Assembly: GCF_050789285.1 (NCBI RefSeq)
Contig: NZ_JBOUVX010000003.1
Span: 659,094 to 723,093 of the forward strand
Origin: CAVPWP01 sp050789285
GTDB lineage: Bacteria > Pseudomonadota > Alphaproteobacteria > Rhodobacterales > Rhodobacteraceae
DNA: 64,000 bases
Reading direction: 5' to 3'
Both the position numbers and the translations under genes were made by a program. Positions 34,169 through 43,109 of this stretch are shown one piece after another (within the stretch, counting starts at the first letter, position 1; each line of letters starts with the position of its first letter). A model generated the notes under the pieces. The model was not told the DNA's origin and did not search any database. It was given only the letters and a program-made list of their open reading frames with translations.

Positions 34169-35499
34169 GCCCCGGCTGCCCGCTCGAGCGCGGGGTATTT
34201 CAGCCCCAGCGTGACGCCGCGAGCGACGAAGGAAATCAGAAGCGCGGCCCAAAGCCCGTGGTTGCCGAAGGCGGGCACCAGGATCAGGGCCGCCGCGGCA
34301 TAGATCAGCGCCGAAACGAGCATCATGTCGCGCATGTCGCGGGTCCGCGTCGCCCCGATGAAGATGCCGTCGAGCATCCAGGCCGCGCAGCCCAGGATCG
34401 GGGCCGCGACCATGTAGAGAAGAAAGACCCGGGTCTCGGCCCGCACGTCGGGGGCCGTGGTCATCACGTCGATGATCGCGGGGCCGGCAAGCGCGAAGAC
34501 GGCCGCCAGCAGGACGCAGATCCCGGCCGCCCACATGCCGGCCATGACCGCGCTTTGCCGCAGGCGTCCGCGCGCCCGCGCGCCCATCGCCTGCCCGACC
34601 AGCGTCTCGGCCGCGAAGGCGAAGCCGTCCATCGCATAGGCCGTGACCATCAGGAACTGCATCAGGATCTGGTTCGCCGCCAGCGGCACGTCGCCGAAAT
34701 CCGACCCGATGAACATGAACGACACCAGGATCGCCTCGAGCAGGACCGACCGGATCAGGATGTCGGTGTTGACCGACGCCATGCGCCGCAGCCGGGCGGC
34801 GTCGAAGACGCGCGGCCAGTCGCGCCATCCGGGCCGGGCGAAGGCGTCGCGGCAGAACCACAGACCCAGCGCAAGGCCCGACCATTCTGCGATGAAGGTG
34901 GCGACGGCCACCCCGTTCACGCCCCAGCCGAAGCCCAGGACGAAGACGACGTTCAGCGCGATGTTGAGCCCGTTCATCCAGACCTGGATCGCCAGCACCG
35001 CGCGCGTGCGCTCGGCGGCGATGAGCCAGCCGGTCAACGCGAAGACGGCGATTGCCGCGGGGGCCGACCAGATGCGGATCTCCATGTAGCCGCGGGCCAG
35101 CGTCTCGACCTCGTCCGAGGCGGGGGCGACGGCGAACACGCCCCAGAAGATCGGGATCTGGAGGGCGATCAGCGCAAGCCCGGCGGAAAGGCCGATCATG
35201 AGCGCGCGGGACAGGATCGCGTCGGCCTCGGGCCGGTCGCCTGCACCGATGGCCTGGCTCGCCAGACCCACGGTGCCCATGCGCAGAAATCCGAAGATCC
35301 AGTAGACCGCCGCAAGCGAGAAGGCCCCGATCCCGACCGCGCCGATGGGTGCGGCCGTGCCCATCTGGCCGACGACGGCCGTGTCGACCACGCCAAGGAT
35401 CGGGATGGTCGCGTTCGACAGGACGATCGGGAAGGCGATGCGGAAGACGCGGGCGTGGGTCAGCGGGGCCTGCGCCGAAGCGACGGCCGCCTCAGCCAT
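34165..35499 (-). CDS. MATE-family efflux transporter
   Basis: This encodes 444 residues with about 12 hydrophobic segments. The N-terminal half has IAFPIVLSNATIPILGVVDTAV and QMGTAAPIGAVGIG, and the second half repeats the pattern (QILMQFLMVTAYAMDGFAFA, ETLVGQAMGA). This is the DinF-like branch of multidrug and toxin extrusion pumps, which export small molecules against a sodium or proton gradient. The 5' end overlaps the preceding thioesterase gene by 8 bases, so it is the last gene of a three-gene operon (36453-34165). The substrate is unknown. Confidence 0.9.
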   Translation of the reverse strand: MAEAAVASAQAPLTHARVFRIAFPIVLSNATIPILGVVDTAVVGQMGTAAPIGAVGIGAFSLAAVYWIFGFLRMGTVGLASQAIGAGDRPEADAILSRALMIGLSAGLALIALQIPIFWGVFAVAPASDEVETLARGYMEIRIWSAPAAIAVFALTGWLIAAERTRAVLAIQVWMNGLNIALNVVFVLGFGWGVNGVAVATFIAEWSGLALGLWFCRDAFARPGWRDWPRVFDAARLRRMASVNTDILIRSVLLEAILVSFMFIGSDFGDVPLAANQILMQFLMVTAYAMDGFAFAAETLVGQAMGARARGRLRQSAVMAGMWAAGICVLLAAVFALAGPAIIDVMTTAPDVRAETRVFLLYMVAAPILGCAAWMLDGIFIGATRTRDMRDMMLVSALIYAAAALILVPAFGNHGLWAALLISFVARGVTLGLKYPALERAAGA

Positions 35500-36001
35500 C
35501 GCGGAGAGGCATCAGGAAATGCCCGGTGGCCTGCGCGTAAAGCCGGCTGCGGTTGTCCTGCCAGGCTTCGACATGGACGCTGGCATAGCGCCGCCCCACG
35601 CGGTTGATGCGCGCCCGCGCATAGGCGTCGCGCGGCAGCCCTGAGCGCAGATAATCGACGGTGAAGTCGATGGTCTTGGGCATCCGGGGCAGCGTCTCGG
35701 GGGTCAGGTTATCGGCGTCGATCCGGCCGCTTTCGATCTCGTCCCAGAGCTGCGCCCAGCTCAGTTCGACCGCGGCCGTGATCTCGAGGAATGCGGCGGT
35801 GACACCGCCATGGATGGCCGGCAGAAGCGGGTTGCCGATCAGCTTGTCATCGTAGCTCAGCACCGCGGTCAGCTCGTCCCCCCTCCGGTCGAAGTCGACG
35901 CCCAGGTAGCGCGCATAGGGAATCGACCGCACGAGCGCGCCCAGCGCCTTGTCGCGGCGTCCCTTCACGAGGTGCACGGGTTCGGGGGCGCGACGGCTCA
36001 C
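35492..36001 (-). CDS. PaaI-family hotdog thioesterase (second copy)
   Basis: This encodes 169 residues with a single hotdog domain. The active-site region reads LLPAIHGGVTAAFLEITA, with the HGG turn found in PaaI-type acyl-CoA thioesterases. The N-terminal 20 residues precede the fold. It probably hydrolyses a short or aromatic acyl-CoA in the cytoplasm. It overlaps the upstream paralogue by 4 bases and the downstream MATE gene by 8, so all three are co-transcribed. The two thioesterases are divergent in sequence, so this is not a recent duplication. Confidence 0.86.
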   Translation of the reverse strand: MSRRAPEPVHLVKGRRDKALGALVRSIPYARYLGVDFDRRGDELTAVLSYDDKLIGNPLLPAIHGGVTAAFLEITAAVELSWAQLWDEIESGRIDADNLTPETLPRMPKTIDFTVDYLRSGLPRDAYARARINRVGRRYASVHVEAWQDNRSRLYAQATGHFLMPLRDG

Positions 36002-36453
36002 GACCCCGCCTCCCCCGACGGTTCGACCGTGAACGCGCCGGTGGCCGTCGCCACGGGGCGGCTTTCGTCGTCGTCGGTGGCGACGGCGCGCACGAAGGCC
36101 ACGCTGCGGGTGATCTGGTAGCAGCTTGCCCGCGCCCGGATCGCCTGACCGGGGGTGGCGGGGCGCATGTAGTCGATGCGCAGGTCGATGGTCGCGGTTC
36201 CGGCCGGAGCCTGCGGGTGGCTCATCACCGCCGCGCCACCGCAGGTGTCCATCAGCGCCGAGACCGCGCCGCCGTGGATCACGCCCGACACCGGGTCACC
36301 CACGAAGCGTTCGTCATAGGGCATGACGATCTCGGCCTCGCCATCGCCGATCGACACAAGCCGCATGCCAAGGGCGCGGGAATGGGGAATGGCCTCGATG
36401 AACTGGCGCGCCAGCTGGGCCTTGAGATCGGTCATTGAAGGGTCGTCCTGCAT
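35998..36453 (-). CDS. PaaI-family hotdog thioesterase (first copy)
   Basis: This encodes 151 residues. The hotdog motif is DPVSGVIHGGAVSALMDTCGGA, shown here as GVIHGGAVSALMDTC, with the aspartate and HGG typical of the PaaI/YbgC group. The following strand IDLRIDYMRPATPGQ is also standard. It is the first gene of the operon with the second thioesterase and the MATE pump. The substrate is not predictable. An inner ATG at 36435 (MTDLKAQLARQF) is a possible later start. Confidence 0.87.
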   Translation of the reverse strand: MQDDPSMTDLKAQLARQFIEAIPHSRALGMRLVSIGDGEAEIVMPYDERFVGDPVSGVIHGGAVSALMDTCGGAAVMSHPQAPAGTATIDLRIDYMRPATPGQAIRARASCYQITRSVAFVRAVATDDDESRPVATATGAFTVEPSGEAGS

Positions 36454-36562
36454 CGCCCCTCAGTTTTCCGCCCGGGGCGCGGCGGGGGCAAGCGGATTCG
36501 GCAACCCGCGATTGAACCGATGACCACGGCAGGATAGATTCGGCCCCGGCGGAGGACATGCG

Positions 36563-36931
36563 ATGGCTGAAGAACGGCTGAGCTTCAAGGAGATGTGCGC
36601 ACGCTTCGACGTGACGCCGCGCACGCTGCGCTACTACGAATACATCGAACTTCTCCGCCCCGAGAAGGAAGGCCGAAGCCGCTTCTACACTTCGCGCGAG
36701 GTGGCGCGGATGACCCTGATCCTTCGCGGCCGGCGCTTCGGTTTCAGCCTCGAGGAGATCCGCCAGTGGCTGCTGATCTACGAAGAGAAGGGCACCGAGG
36801 CGCAGATGCGCGAATGGGTGCGCCTTGCCGACCGGCAGCTTGGCGTGCTGGCCGAGGAACGCGCCCGGCTTGACGCGACGATCCGCGAACTGACCGGCCT
36901 GCGCGACGCGGTGTCGGGCGAGATCGGCTGA
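36563..36931 (+). CDS. MerR-family regulator (first of two tandem paralogues)
   Basis: This encodes 122 residues. The winged helix (FKEMCARFDVTPRTLRYYEY) is followed by LILRGRRFGFSLEEIRQWL and a dimerisation helix. There are no cysteines in the C-terminal region, so metal sensing is unlikely. It is a close paralogue of the protein at 37133 and belongs to the MerR branch that controls branched-chain or fatty acyl-CoA breakdown (LiuR-like), in keeping with the beta-oxidation operon downstream. The start at 36563 gives MAEERLSFKEMC. About 200 bases separate it from the second copy. Confidence 0.9.
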   Translation: MAEERLSFKEMCARFDVTPRTLRYYEYIELLRPEKEGRSRFYTSREVARMTLILRGRRFGFSLEEIRQWLLIYEEKGTEAQMREWVRLADRQLGVLAEERARLDATIRELTGLRDAVSGEIG

Positions 36932-37045
36932 CCCGCGCGCCCGGAAGCGGCCGATCCGGGCCTGACTGACCCTACGGAAGTTGCCGGCGACGCGGCGTCA
37001 CTTTCACGTTTGTTTTCCCTTGCGGAAAATGACGCGGCGTTACGC

Positions 37046-37060
37046 TTACGTAAACGTCAA
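37046..37060 (-). promoter_or_regulatory. LiuR/MerR-type operator candidate
   Basis: Read on the minus strand, TTGACGTTTACGTAA is an imperfect palindrome close to the LiuR-type consensus as I recall it (TTGACGTTTACGTCAA-like). It lies 73 bases upstream of the second MerR gene and is preceded by a further TTACGC. It may govern that regulator and the acyl-CoA operon behind it. Confidence 0.6.
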
Positions 37061-37132
37061 CCGCTCTTGTATGAGATGCCCCGGGTTCGCATTTCGCCGC
37101 CGTTCGACATGACGCATTCCGGAGTTGGAGGC

Positions 37133-37534
37133 ATGCATAAAGACGTAATGACCATTCGCGAAATGTGTGACGCCTTCGACGTCACGCCGCGAACCCTGCG
37201 CTTCTACGAAGCGAAAGAACTGCTCTTCCCGATCCGCGAAGGCCAGAAACGCCTCTTCACACGTCGCGACCGCGCGCGGCTCAAGCTGATCCTGCGCGGC
37301 AAGCGCTTCGGCTTCAGCCTTGAGGATATCCGCCAGCTGCTCGAGCTATACGACATGGGCGACCAGCAGCTGACCCAGCTTCGGCGCACCTACGACCTGG
37401 CCCGCGATCGTCTCGCGGACATGGTGCAGCAGCGCGACGAGCTTGACGAGGCGATCACCGACCTTCGCAACCAGCTGAAATGGGGGGAAGAGATGATCGC
37501 AAACCTGACCAGTCAGACCCACGCCGCCGAGTGA
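37133..37534 (+). CDS. MerR-family regulator (second paralogue), likely controls the beta-oxidation operon
   Basis: This encodes 133 residues with the same layout as its neighbour (IREMCDAFDVTPRTLRFYEA, then LILRGKRFGFSLEDIRQLL) and a longer C-terminal coiled coil. No metal-binding cysteines are present. It is followed after 14 bases by the acyl-CoA dehydrogenase gene, so it is probably the first gene of the operon to 45310 and regulates it. The start at 37133 follows GGAGTTGGAGG. Earlier in-frame ATGs at 37010 or 37109 overlap the operator or lack a ribosome site. Confidence 0.9.
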   Translation: MHKDVMTIREMCDAFDVTPRTLRFYEAKELLFPIREGQKRLFTRRDRARLKLILRGKRFGFSLEDIRQLLELYDMGDQQLTQLRRTYDLARDRLADMVQQRDELDEAITDLRNQLKWGEEMIANLTSQTHAAE

Positions 37535-37548
37535 CAGGGACCACCGCC

Positions 37549-39327
37549 ATGCCAAGCTATACCCCGCCGACCAAGGACCTGCAGTTCCTACTGCACGACG
37601 TCTTCAAGGTTTCCCAGCAGCTCATCCCGGGCTACGCCGATCTCGACCGCGCGTTCACCGCGGCGGTGTTCGAGGAAGCCGGCAAGATCGCAAGCGAGGT
37701 GCTTGCGCCGCTCAACAAGGTTGGCGACGTCGAGGGGTGCCGGCTTGAGAATGGCGTGGTCCGCACGCCCAAGGGCTTCCGCGAGGCCTATGCACAGATG
37801 TGCGAAGGTGGCTGGAACGCGCTTGACGCCGATCCCGCCTATGGCGGTCAGGGCATGCCCGCGATCCTGAACCTCGCCACGGGCGAGATGTTCTCGAGCG
37901 CGAACATGGCCTTCCAGATGTACTCGGGCCTGACCCACGGCGCGATCTCGGCGATCCACACCCACGCTTCGGACGACCAGAAGACCACCTATCTGCCGAA
38001 GATGATCGAGGGCCGCTGGACCGGCACGATGAACCTGACCGAACCGCAGTGCGGCACCGACCTTGGCCTGATCCGCACCAAGGCGGAACCGCAGGAGGAC
38101 GGGACCTATCGCATCACCGGCCAGAAGATCTGGATCTCGGCCGGCGAACACGACATGTCCGACAACATCATCCACCTTGTCCTGGCCAGGATTCCCGGCG
38201 GCCCGGAGGGTGTGAAGGGCATCAGCCTTTTCATCGTGCCGAAGTTCCTTGTGAACGCCGACGGCAGCCTGGGGCAGCGCAACGCGCTGGCCTGCGGCGG
38301 GCTCGAGGAAAAGATGGGCATCCACGGCAACGCCACCTGCGTGATGAACTACGACGGGGCCACGGGCTTCCTCGTGGGCGAGGCGCACAAGGGCATGCGC
38401 GCGATGTTCACCATGATGAACGAGGCCCGGCTTCTTGTCGGCATGCAGGGCTACGCACAGGGTTCCGTCGCCTATCAGAACGCGCTGGCCTTCGCGCAGG
38501 ATCGCCTGCAGGGCCGCGACATCACCGGAGCGAAGAACCCTGACGGCCCCGCCGATCCGATCATCGTGCACCCCGACGTGCGGCGGAACCTGATGGATCA
38601 GAAGTCCTTCGTCGAGGGCGCGCGCGCCTTCGCGCTGTGGGGGGCGACGCTGATCGACCGCAGCCACCGCCAGGACGATGCCGAGGCCGAGGCGACGATC
38701 TCGCTGCTGATCCCGGTCATCAAGGGTTTCCTGACCGACAAGGGCTTCGAGACGACGGTGCTGGCGCAGCAGACGCTGGGCGGGTCGGGCTTCACGAAGG
38801 AATGGGGCCTCGAGCAGTTCGTCCGCGACGCCCGGATCGCCATGATCTATGAAGGCACGAACGGGGTGCAGTCGCTTGACCTTGTGGGCCGCAAGCTGGG
38901 CCTGAACGGCGGCAAGACGGTGATGGGCTTCTTCGAGATGGTGAAGGCCTTCCTGAAGGAGAACGAGGGCGACGCGGTTCTGGAAAATGGCTTCCTCGGC
39001 CCGCTGAAGCAGGCGTCGAAGGATCTTCAGGCCGCCGCCATGTACTTCATGGCCGAGGGGATGAAGACCCCCAACAACGCGCTTTCGGGGTCTTACGACT
39101 TCATGCACCTTTTCGGGCACGTCTGCTTCGGCCTGATGTGGTCGAAGATGGCGAAGGCCGCGGCCGAGGCGCTGGAAGGCGACGGTGCCGACCGCGCCTT
39201 CCTAGAGACCAAGATCGCCACCGGACGCTACTACATGGCGCGCCAGCTTCCCGCGACCGCGCTGCACCTTGCGCGGATCCGCTCGGGCGCCGAGCCGGTC
39301 ATGGCGCTGGACGCCGCCAACTTCTGA
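37549..39327 (+). CDS. acyl-CoA dehydrogenase with C-terminal acetyl-CoA dehydrogenase-like domain
   Basis: This encodes 592 residues, the long form used in proteobacterial fatty acid oxidation. The N-terminal DLQFLLHDVFKV is typical of the family. FAD and substrate contacts are in LTEPQCGTDLGLIRTKA and GQKIWISAGEHD. The catalytic glutamate lies in MIYEGTNGVQSLDLVGRKL. A further 120-residue helical domain follows. It performs the first step of beta-oxidation. The start at 37549 (MPSYTPPTKDLQF) is the usual one. It is the first enzyme gene behind the MerR regulator. Confidence 0.94.
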   Translation: MPSYTPPTKDLQFLLHDVFKVSQQLIPGYADLDRAFTAAVFEEAGKIASEVLAPLNKVGDVEGCRLENGVVRTPKGFREAYAQMCEGGWNALDADPAYGGQGMPAILNLATGEMFSSANMAFQMYSGLTHGAISAIHTHASDDQKTTYLPKMIEGRWTGTMNLTEPQCGTDLGLIRTKAEPQEDGTYRITGQKIWISAGEHDMSDNIIHLVLARIPGGPEGVKGISLFIVPKFLVNADGSLGQRNALACGGLEEKMGIHGNATCVMNYDGATGFLVGEAHKGMRAMFTMMNEARLLVGMQGYAQGSVAYQNALAFAQDRLQGRDITGAKNPDGPADPIIVHPDVRRNLMDQKSFVEGARAFALWGATLIDRSHRQDDAEAEATISLLIPVIKGFLTDKGFETTVLAQQTLGGSGFTKEWGLEQFVRDARIAMIYEGTNGVQSLDLVGRKLGLNGGKTVMGFFEMVKAFLKENEGDAVLENGFLGPLKQASKDLQAAAMYFMAEGMKTPNNALSGSYDFMHLFGHVCFGLMWSKMAKAAAEALEGDGADRAFLETKIATGRYYMARQLPATALHLARIRSGAEPVMALDAANF

Positions 39328-39340
39328 GAAAGGCCCACCG

Positions 39341-39553
39341 ATGCCCAAGCGCCTGAGACTGACCCGCCGGTTCCCCGTCGCCATGACCGAGGACGGCTAT
39401 CGCAGGCTCAGGCGCTTCGCGGCCGAAGCGGGGCTGGACGAAGGCGAAGCGCTGTCGTTCCTGTTCGAGAATTTCGACAGCGTCACGGACCAAGACAACC
39501 TCACCCACAGGCTGAGGCTGTTCAACAGCGAGCTCGACGCCCGCAAGAGGTGA
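39341..39553 (+). CDS. small ribbon-helix-helix-like protein
   Basis: This encodes 70 residues. The pattern LTRRFPVAMTEDGYRRLRRF, then GLDEGEALSFLFENF resembles a ribbon-helix-helix fold: one strand and two helices. Such proteins often bind DNA as dimers, but here the second helix is short of a clear match and the role is unproven. It sits 13 bases after the acyl-CoA dehydrogenase stop, within the operon. I do not recognise a named family. Confidence 0.65.
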   Translation: MPKRLRLTRRFPVAMTEDGYRRLRRFAAEAGLDEGEALSFLFENFDSVTDQDNLTHRLRLFNSELDARKR

Positions 39554-39587
39554 CGGCATCGCACTGCCGAGAAGGGGGGAGGACGCC

Positions 39588-40736
39588 ATGACGGCAAGCA
39601 TCTGGATGACCGACGAGCACGCGATGCTCGCCGACATGACGCGCGAGTTCATCGCCCGCGAATGGACCCCGCAGCTTGCGCGCTGGCGCGAGCAGGGCGA
39701 GATGGACCGCGCCATCTGGCAACAGGCCGGCGAACTTGGCCTTCTGTGCCCCTCGATCCCCGAGGAATACGGCGGTCCGGGCGGCGACTTCGGCCACGAG
39801 GCCGCGATCCTGCTCGAAAGCGCCCGCGCGAACCACGCGGCCTTCGGCACCGGACACGGTATCCATTCGGGCATCGTCGCACATTACATCCTGGCCTACG
39901 GGTCGGAAGAGCAGAAGACGCGCTGGCTTCCCAAGATGGTTTCCGGCGAAATCGTGGGCGCGCTGGCGATGACCGAACCGGCCGCGGGGTCGGACGTTCA
40001 GGGCATCAAGACCCGCGCGATCAGGGACGGAAGCGCCTATCGCCTGAGCGGTTCCAAGATCTTCATCACCAACGGCCAGCACGCCAACCTCATCGTCGTG
40101 GCCGCCAAGACCGACCCGGCTGCCGGCGCGAAGGGCACGTCGCTGGTGGTGGTCGAAACCGACGGGGCGCAGGGCTTCAGCCGGGGGCGGAACCTGCATA
40201 AGGTGGGCCTTCATGCCTCGGACACCTCCGAGCTTTTCTTCGACAACGTCGAGGTGCCGCCCGAGAACGTGCTGGGCGGCCAGGAGGGCCAGGGTTTCTA
40301 CCAGATGATGCGCCAGCTTCCGCAGGAGCGGCTGATCATCGCGGTGGGCGCGGTCGGTGCCATGGAAGGCGCGGTCGAACGCACCGTGGCCTATGCCAAG
40401 GACCGCCACGCCTTCGGCAAGCCGATCCTCGAGTTCCAGAACACCCGTTTCCAGCTGGCCGAGTGCAAGACGAAGACCGCCGTCGCGCGGGCCTTCCTCG
40501 ACCAGTGCATCGCCGAGCATCTGCGCGGCGAGCTGACGGTCGAGAAGGCCGCGATGGCCAAGTACTGGCTGACCGACACCCAGGGAGAGGTGATCGACGA
40601 CTGCGTGCAGCTGCACGGCGGCTACGGCTTCATGGCCGAATACGACATCGCCCAGATGTGGGCCGACGCGCGCGTCCAGCGCATCTATGGCGGCACCAAC
40701 GAGATCATGAAGGAACTGATCGGGAGAGCGCTGTGA
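39588..40736 (+). CDS. acyl-CoA dehydrogenase (long-chain type)
   Basis: This encodes 382 residues. The middle domain has ALAMTEPAAGSDVQGIKTRA and the C terminus has RIYGGTNEIMKELIGRAL. This ending resembles that of LCAD-type enzymes, which place the catalytic glutamate in an inner helix instead of the YEGT position, and the YGGT here fits that. It carries out the first step of beta-oxidation on a substrate range different from the 592-residue enzyme. It overlaps the GST gene start (GTGA). Confidence 0.92.
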   Translation: MTASIWMTDEHAMLADMTREFIAREWTPQLARWREQGEMDRAIWQQAGELGLLCPSIPEEYGGPGGDFGHEAAILLESARANHAAFGTGHGIHSGIVAHYILAYGSEEQKTRWLPKMVSGEIVGALAMTEPAAGSDVQGIKTRAIRDGSAYRLSGSKIFITNGQHANLIVVAAKTDPAAGAKGTSLVVVETDGAQGFSRGRNLHKVGLHASDTSELFFDNVEVPPENVLGGQEGQGFYQMMRQLPQERLIIAVGAVGAMEGAVERTVAYAKDRHAFGKPILEFQNTRFQLAECKTKTAVARAFLDQCIAEHLRGELTVEKAAMAKYWLTDTQGEVIDDCVQLHGGYGFMAEYDIAQMWADARVQRIYGGTNEIMKELIGRAL

Positions 40737-41374
40737 GTGTGCGGCTTTATTGTTTCGGCGAGTCCGGCCATTCCTACAAGGCGGCGCTTGCGCTGCAGCT
40801 TGCCGGCGTGCGGTGGGAACCGGTGCCGATCGACTTCTTCAACGGCGAAACCCGGACCGAGGCCTACCGCCGCGACGTCAACGAGATGGGCGAAGCCCCT
40901 GTGCTGGTCGACAACGCCGTGCGGCTGGCGCAATCGGGTGTGATCCTCGACTACATCGTCGAACGCACCGGCCGCTTCACCCCGCCCGTCAGCACCGACC
41001 GCCGCGAGGTGCTGCGCTGGGTGCTGTGGGACAACCACAAGTTCAGCTCGGTCGCGGGAACGACGCGTTTCCTGATGAACTTCCTGCCCGAGGAGAAGCG
41101 CCCCAAAGAGGTGATCGCCTTCTTCCAGGGGCGCCTCCGGTCGGCCTTCGAGACGCTCGAGCGGCACCTTGACGGGCGCGACTGGATCGTGGGGGAAACG
41201 CTGACCGCCGCCGACCTGAGCTGCTGCAGCTATCTCTATTACCCCGAACCCTTCGGCTTCGCCCGGGCCGACTGGCCCGGGATCGACGCCTGGCTGGCGC
41301 GCCTGGCCGCGCAGCCGGGCTGGAAACACCCCTATGACCTGATGCCGCGGGCCTGGCCCCCCGCATCGGCCTGA
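40733..41374 (+). CDS. glutathione S-transferase family protein
   Basis: This encodes 213 residues. The N-terminal thioredoxin fold (VRLYCFGESGHSYKAALAL) holds the usual glutathione site with S13-region residues, and EMGEAPVLVDN holds the cis-proline. The C-terminal helical domain has FETLERHLDGRDWIVGETLT, then AADLSCCSYLY. It may remove reactive enoyl or halogenated by-products from fatty acid metabolism, an idea drawn only from its place in the operon. The GTG start overlaps the preceding stop and has GGGAG upstream. Confidence 0.9.
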   Translation: MSVRLYCFGESGHSYKAALALQLAGVRWEPVPIDFFNGETRTEAYRRDVNEMGEAPVLVDNAVRLAQSGVILDYIVERTGRFTPPVSTDRREVLRWVLWDNHKFSSVAGTTRFLMNFLPEEKRPKEVIAFFQGRLRSAFETLERHLDGRDWIVGETLTAADLSCCSYLYYPEPFGFARADWPGIDAWLARLAAQPGWKHPYDLMPRAWPPASA

Positions 41375-41391
41375 CGAGAGGACGACACAAG

Positions 41392-42603
41392 ATGACCGAC
41401 GCCTACATCTATGATGCCGTGCGCACCCCGCGCGGCAAGGGCCGCAAGGACGGCAGCCTGCACGAAGTGACCGCCGCGCGGCTTTCGGCCGGGGTGCTGA
41501 ACGCGCTGAAGGCGCGCGCGGGCCTGGACGGCCATGCGGTCGAGGACGTGATCTGGGGCAACGTCACGCAGGTGGGCGAACAGGGCGGCTGCCTTGCGCG
41601 CACGGCCGTGCTTGCCTCCGACCTCGACGAGTCGATCCCGGGCGTGTCCATCAACCGCTTCTGCGCAAGCGGCCTCGAAGCCGTGAACATGGCCGCCAAC
41701 CAGGTTCGGGGCGGCGCGGGCGACGCCTACATCGCCGGTGGCGTCGAGGCGATGAGCCGCGTGCCGATGGGTTCGGACGGGGCGGCGATCGCGGTGGACC
41801 CCTCGATCGCGATGAAGACCTACTTCGTGCCGCAGGGCATCAGCGCGGACATCATCGCCACCGAATACGGCTTCACCCGCGACCAGGCCGATGCGCTGGC
41901 CGTCGAAAGCCAGAAGCGCGCCAAGGCCGCCTGGGACGATGGGCGTTTCGCGAAATCAGTCGTCTCGGTGCGGGACGTGAACGGGATCACGATCCTTGAC
42001 CATGACGAATACATGCGCCCGGGCACAGACATGCAGGCGCTGGGGGCGCTCAGCCCGTCGTTCCAGCAGATGGGCGAGGTCATGCCCGGCTTCGACAAGA
42101 TCGCGCTGATGAAGTACCCCCATCTGGAGAAGATCGAGCATATCCACCACGCCGGCAATTCGTCGGGCATCGTGGACGGGGCGGCGGCGGTCCTGATCGG
42201 CAACAAGGCCTTCGGGGAGAAATACGGGCTGAAACCCCGCGCCCGTGTCCGCGCGACCGCCAAGATCGGCACCGATCCGACGATCATGCTGACCGGCCCG
42301 GTGCCGGTGACACAGAAGATCCTTGCCGATCACGGCATGACGATCGGCGACATCGACCTGTTCGAGGTGAACGAGGCCTTCGCCGCCGTCGTCATGCGCT
42401 TCATGCAGGCTTTCGACGTCGACCCCGCGAAGGTCAACGTCAATGGCGGCGCCATCGCCATGGGCCACCCGCTGGGGGCCACGGGTGCGATGATCCTTGG
42501 CACGCTGCTGGACGAGCTCGAGCGGTCGGACAAGGAAACCGGTCTCGCCACCTTGTGCATCGGGTCGGGCATGGGCGCGGCCACCATCATCGAACGCGTG
42601 TAG
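41392..42603 (+). CDS. fadA: acetyl-CoA acyltransferase (thiolase)
   Basis: This encodes 403 residues. The nucleophilic cysteine is in SINRFCASGLEAVNMAANQV, the histidine in NGGAIAMGHPLGATGAM and the second cysteine in LCIGSGMGAA, all in the expected places. It cleaves 3-ketoacyl-CoA in the last step of beta-oxidation. The gene order with FadB two genes on supports this over polyhydroxyalkanoate synthesis. It could be named fadI by some schemes. It starts 17 bases after the GST stop. Confidence 0.94.
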   Translation: MTDAYIYDAVRTPRGKGRKDGSLHEVTAARLSAGVLNALKARAGLDGHAVEDVIWGNVTQVGEQGGCLARTAVLASDLDESIPGVSINRFCASGLEAVNMAANQVRGGAGDAYIAGGVEAMSRVPMGSDGAAIAVDPSIAMKTYFVPQGISADIIATEYGFTRDQADALAVESQKRAKAAWDDGRFAKSVVSVRDVNGITILDHDEYMRPGTDMQALGALSPSFQQMGEVMPGFDKIALMKYPHLEKIEHIHHAGNSSGIVDGAAAVLIGNKAFGEKYGLKPRARVRATAKIGTDPTIMLTGPVPVTQKILADHGMTIGDIDLFEVNEAFAAVVMRFMQAFDVDPAKVNVNGGAIAMGHPLGATGAMILGTLLDELERSDKETGLATLCIGSGMGAATIIERV

Positions 42604-42635
42604 CGGCGCGAACGGACCGCGGAGGGCCCCCGACG

Positions 42636-43109
42636 ATGCCGATCATCGACAAGACCGCCTGCCCGGTGAAGACCGGATCGATCTATCCTGCGCCCTATGC
42701 CGCGATGATGGCCGGGCGCCAGTCGTTGCGTCTGGGCGACGCGGGCGGGCTGACGCAGTTCGGCGCCAATCTCGTGATGCTGGCGCCGGGCGCGATGAGT
42801 TCGCTGCGCCACTGGCACGAGCGCGAGGATGAATTCGTCATGGTGACGGACGGCGAATGCACGCTGATCGACGACACCGGCGCGCATGTGATGCGTCCGG
42901 GCGACTGCGCGGCCTTTCCCGCCGGCGATCCCAACGGCCACCATTTCGTCAACCGCTCGGACGCCCCCGCCGCCTTTCTGGTGGTCGGCACGCGCCAGAA
43001 CCCCGAGCGCGCAACCTATTCCGACGTCGACCTGACGGTCGAGATGAAGGACGGCACGGCCACCTTCACCCGCAAGGACGGCACCCCCTACAAGGACGAC
43101 AGCAAATGA
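42636..43109 (+). CDS. cupin-domain protein
   Basis: This encodes 157 residues. The two cupin motifs are visible: SLRHWHEREDEFVMVTDGE supplies two histidines and a glutamate, and PAGDPNGHHFVN supplies another. These could bind a metal. Family members in this position are usually described only as cupins. It may protect or bind a CoA intermediate, but nothing shows this. It overlaps fadB by 4 bases (ATGA), so it is translated with it. The start at 42636 gives MPIIDKTACPVKTGS. Confidence 0.86.
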   Translation: MPIIDKTACPVKTGSIYPAPYAAMMAGRQSLRLGDAGGLTQFGANLVMLAPGAMSSLRHWHEREDEFVMVTDGECTLIDDTGAHVMRPGDCAAFPAGDPNGHHFVNRSDAPAAFLVVGTRQNPERATYSDVDLTVEMKDGTATFTRKDGTPYKDDSK

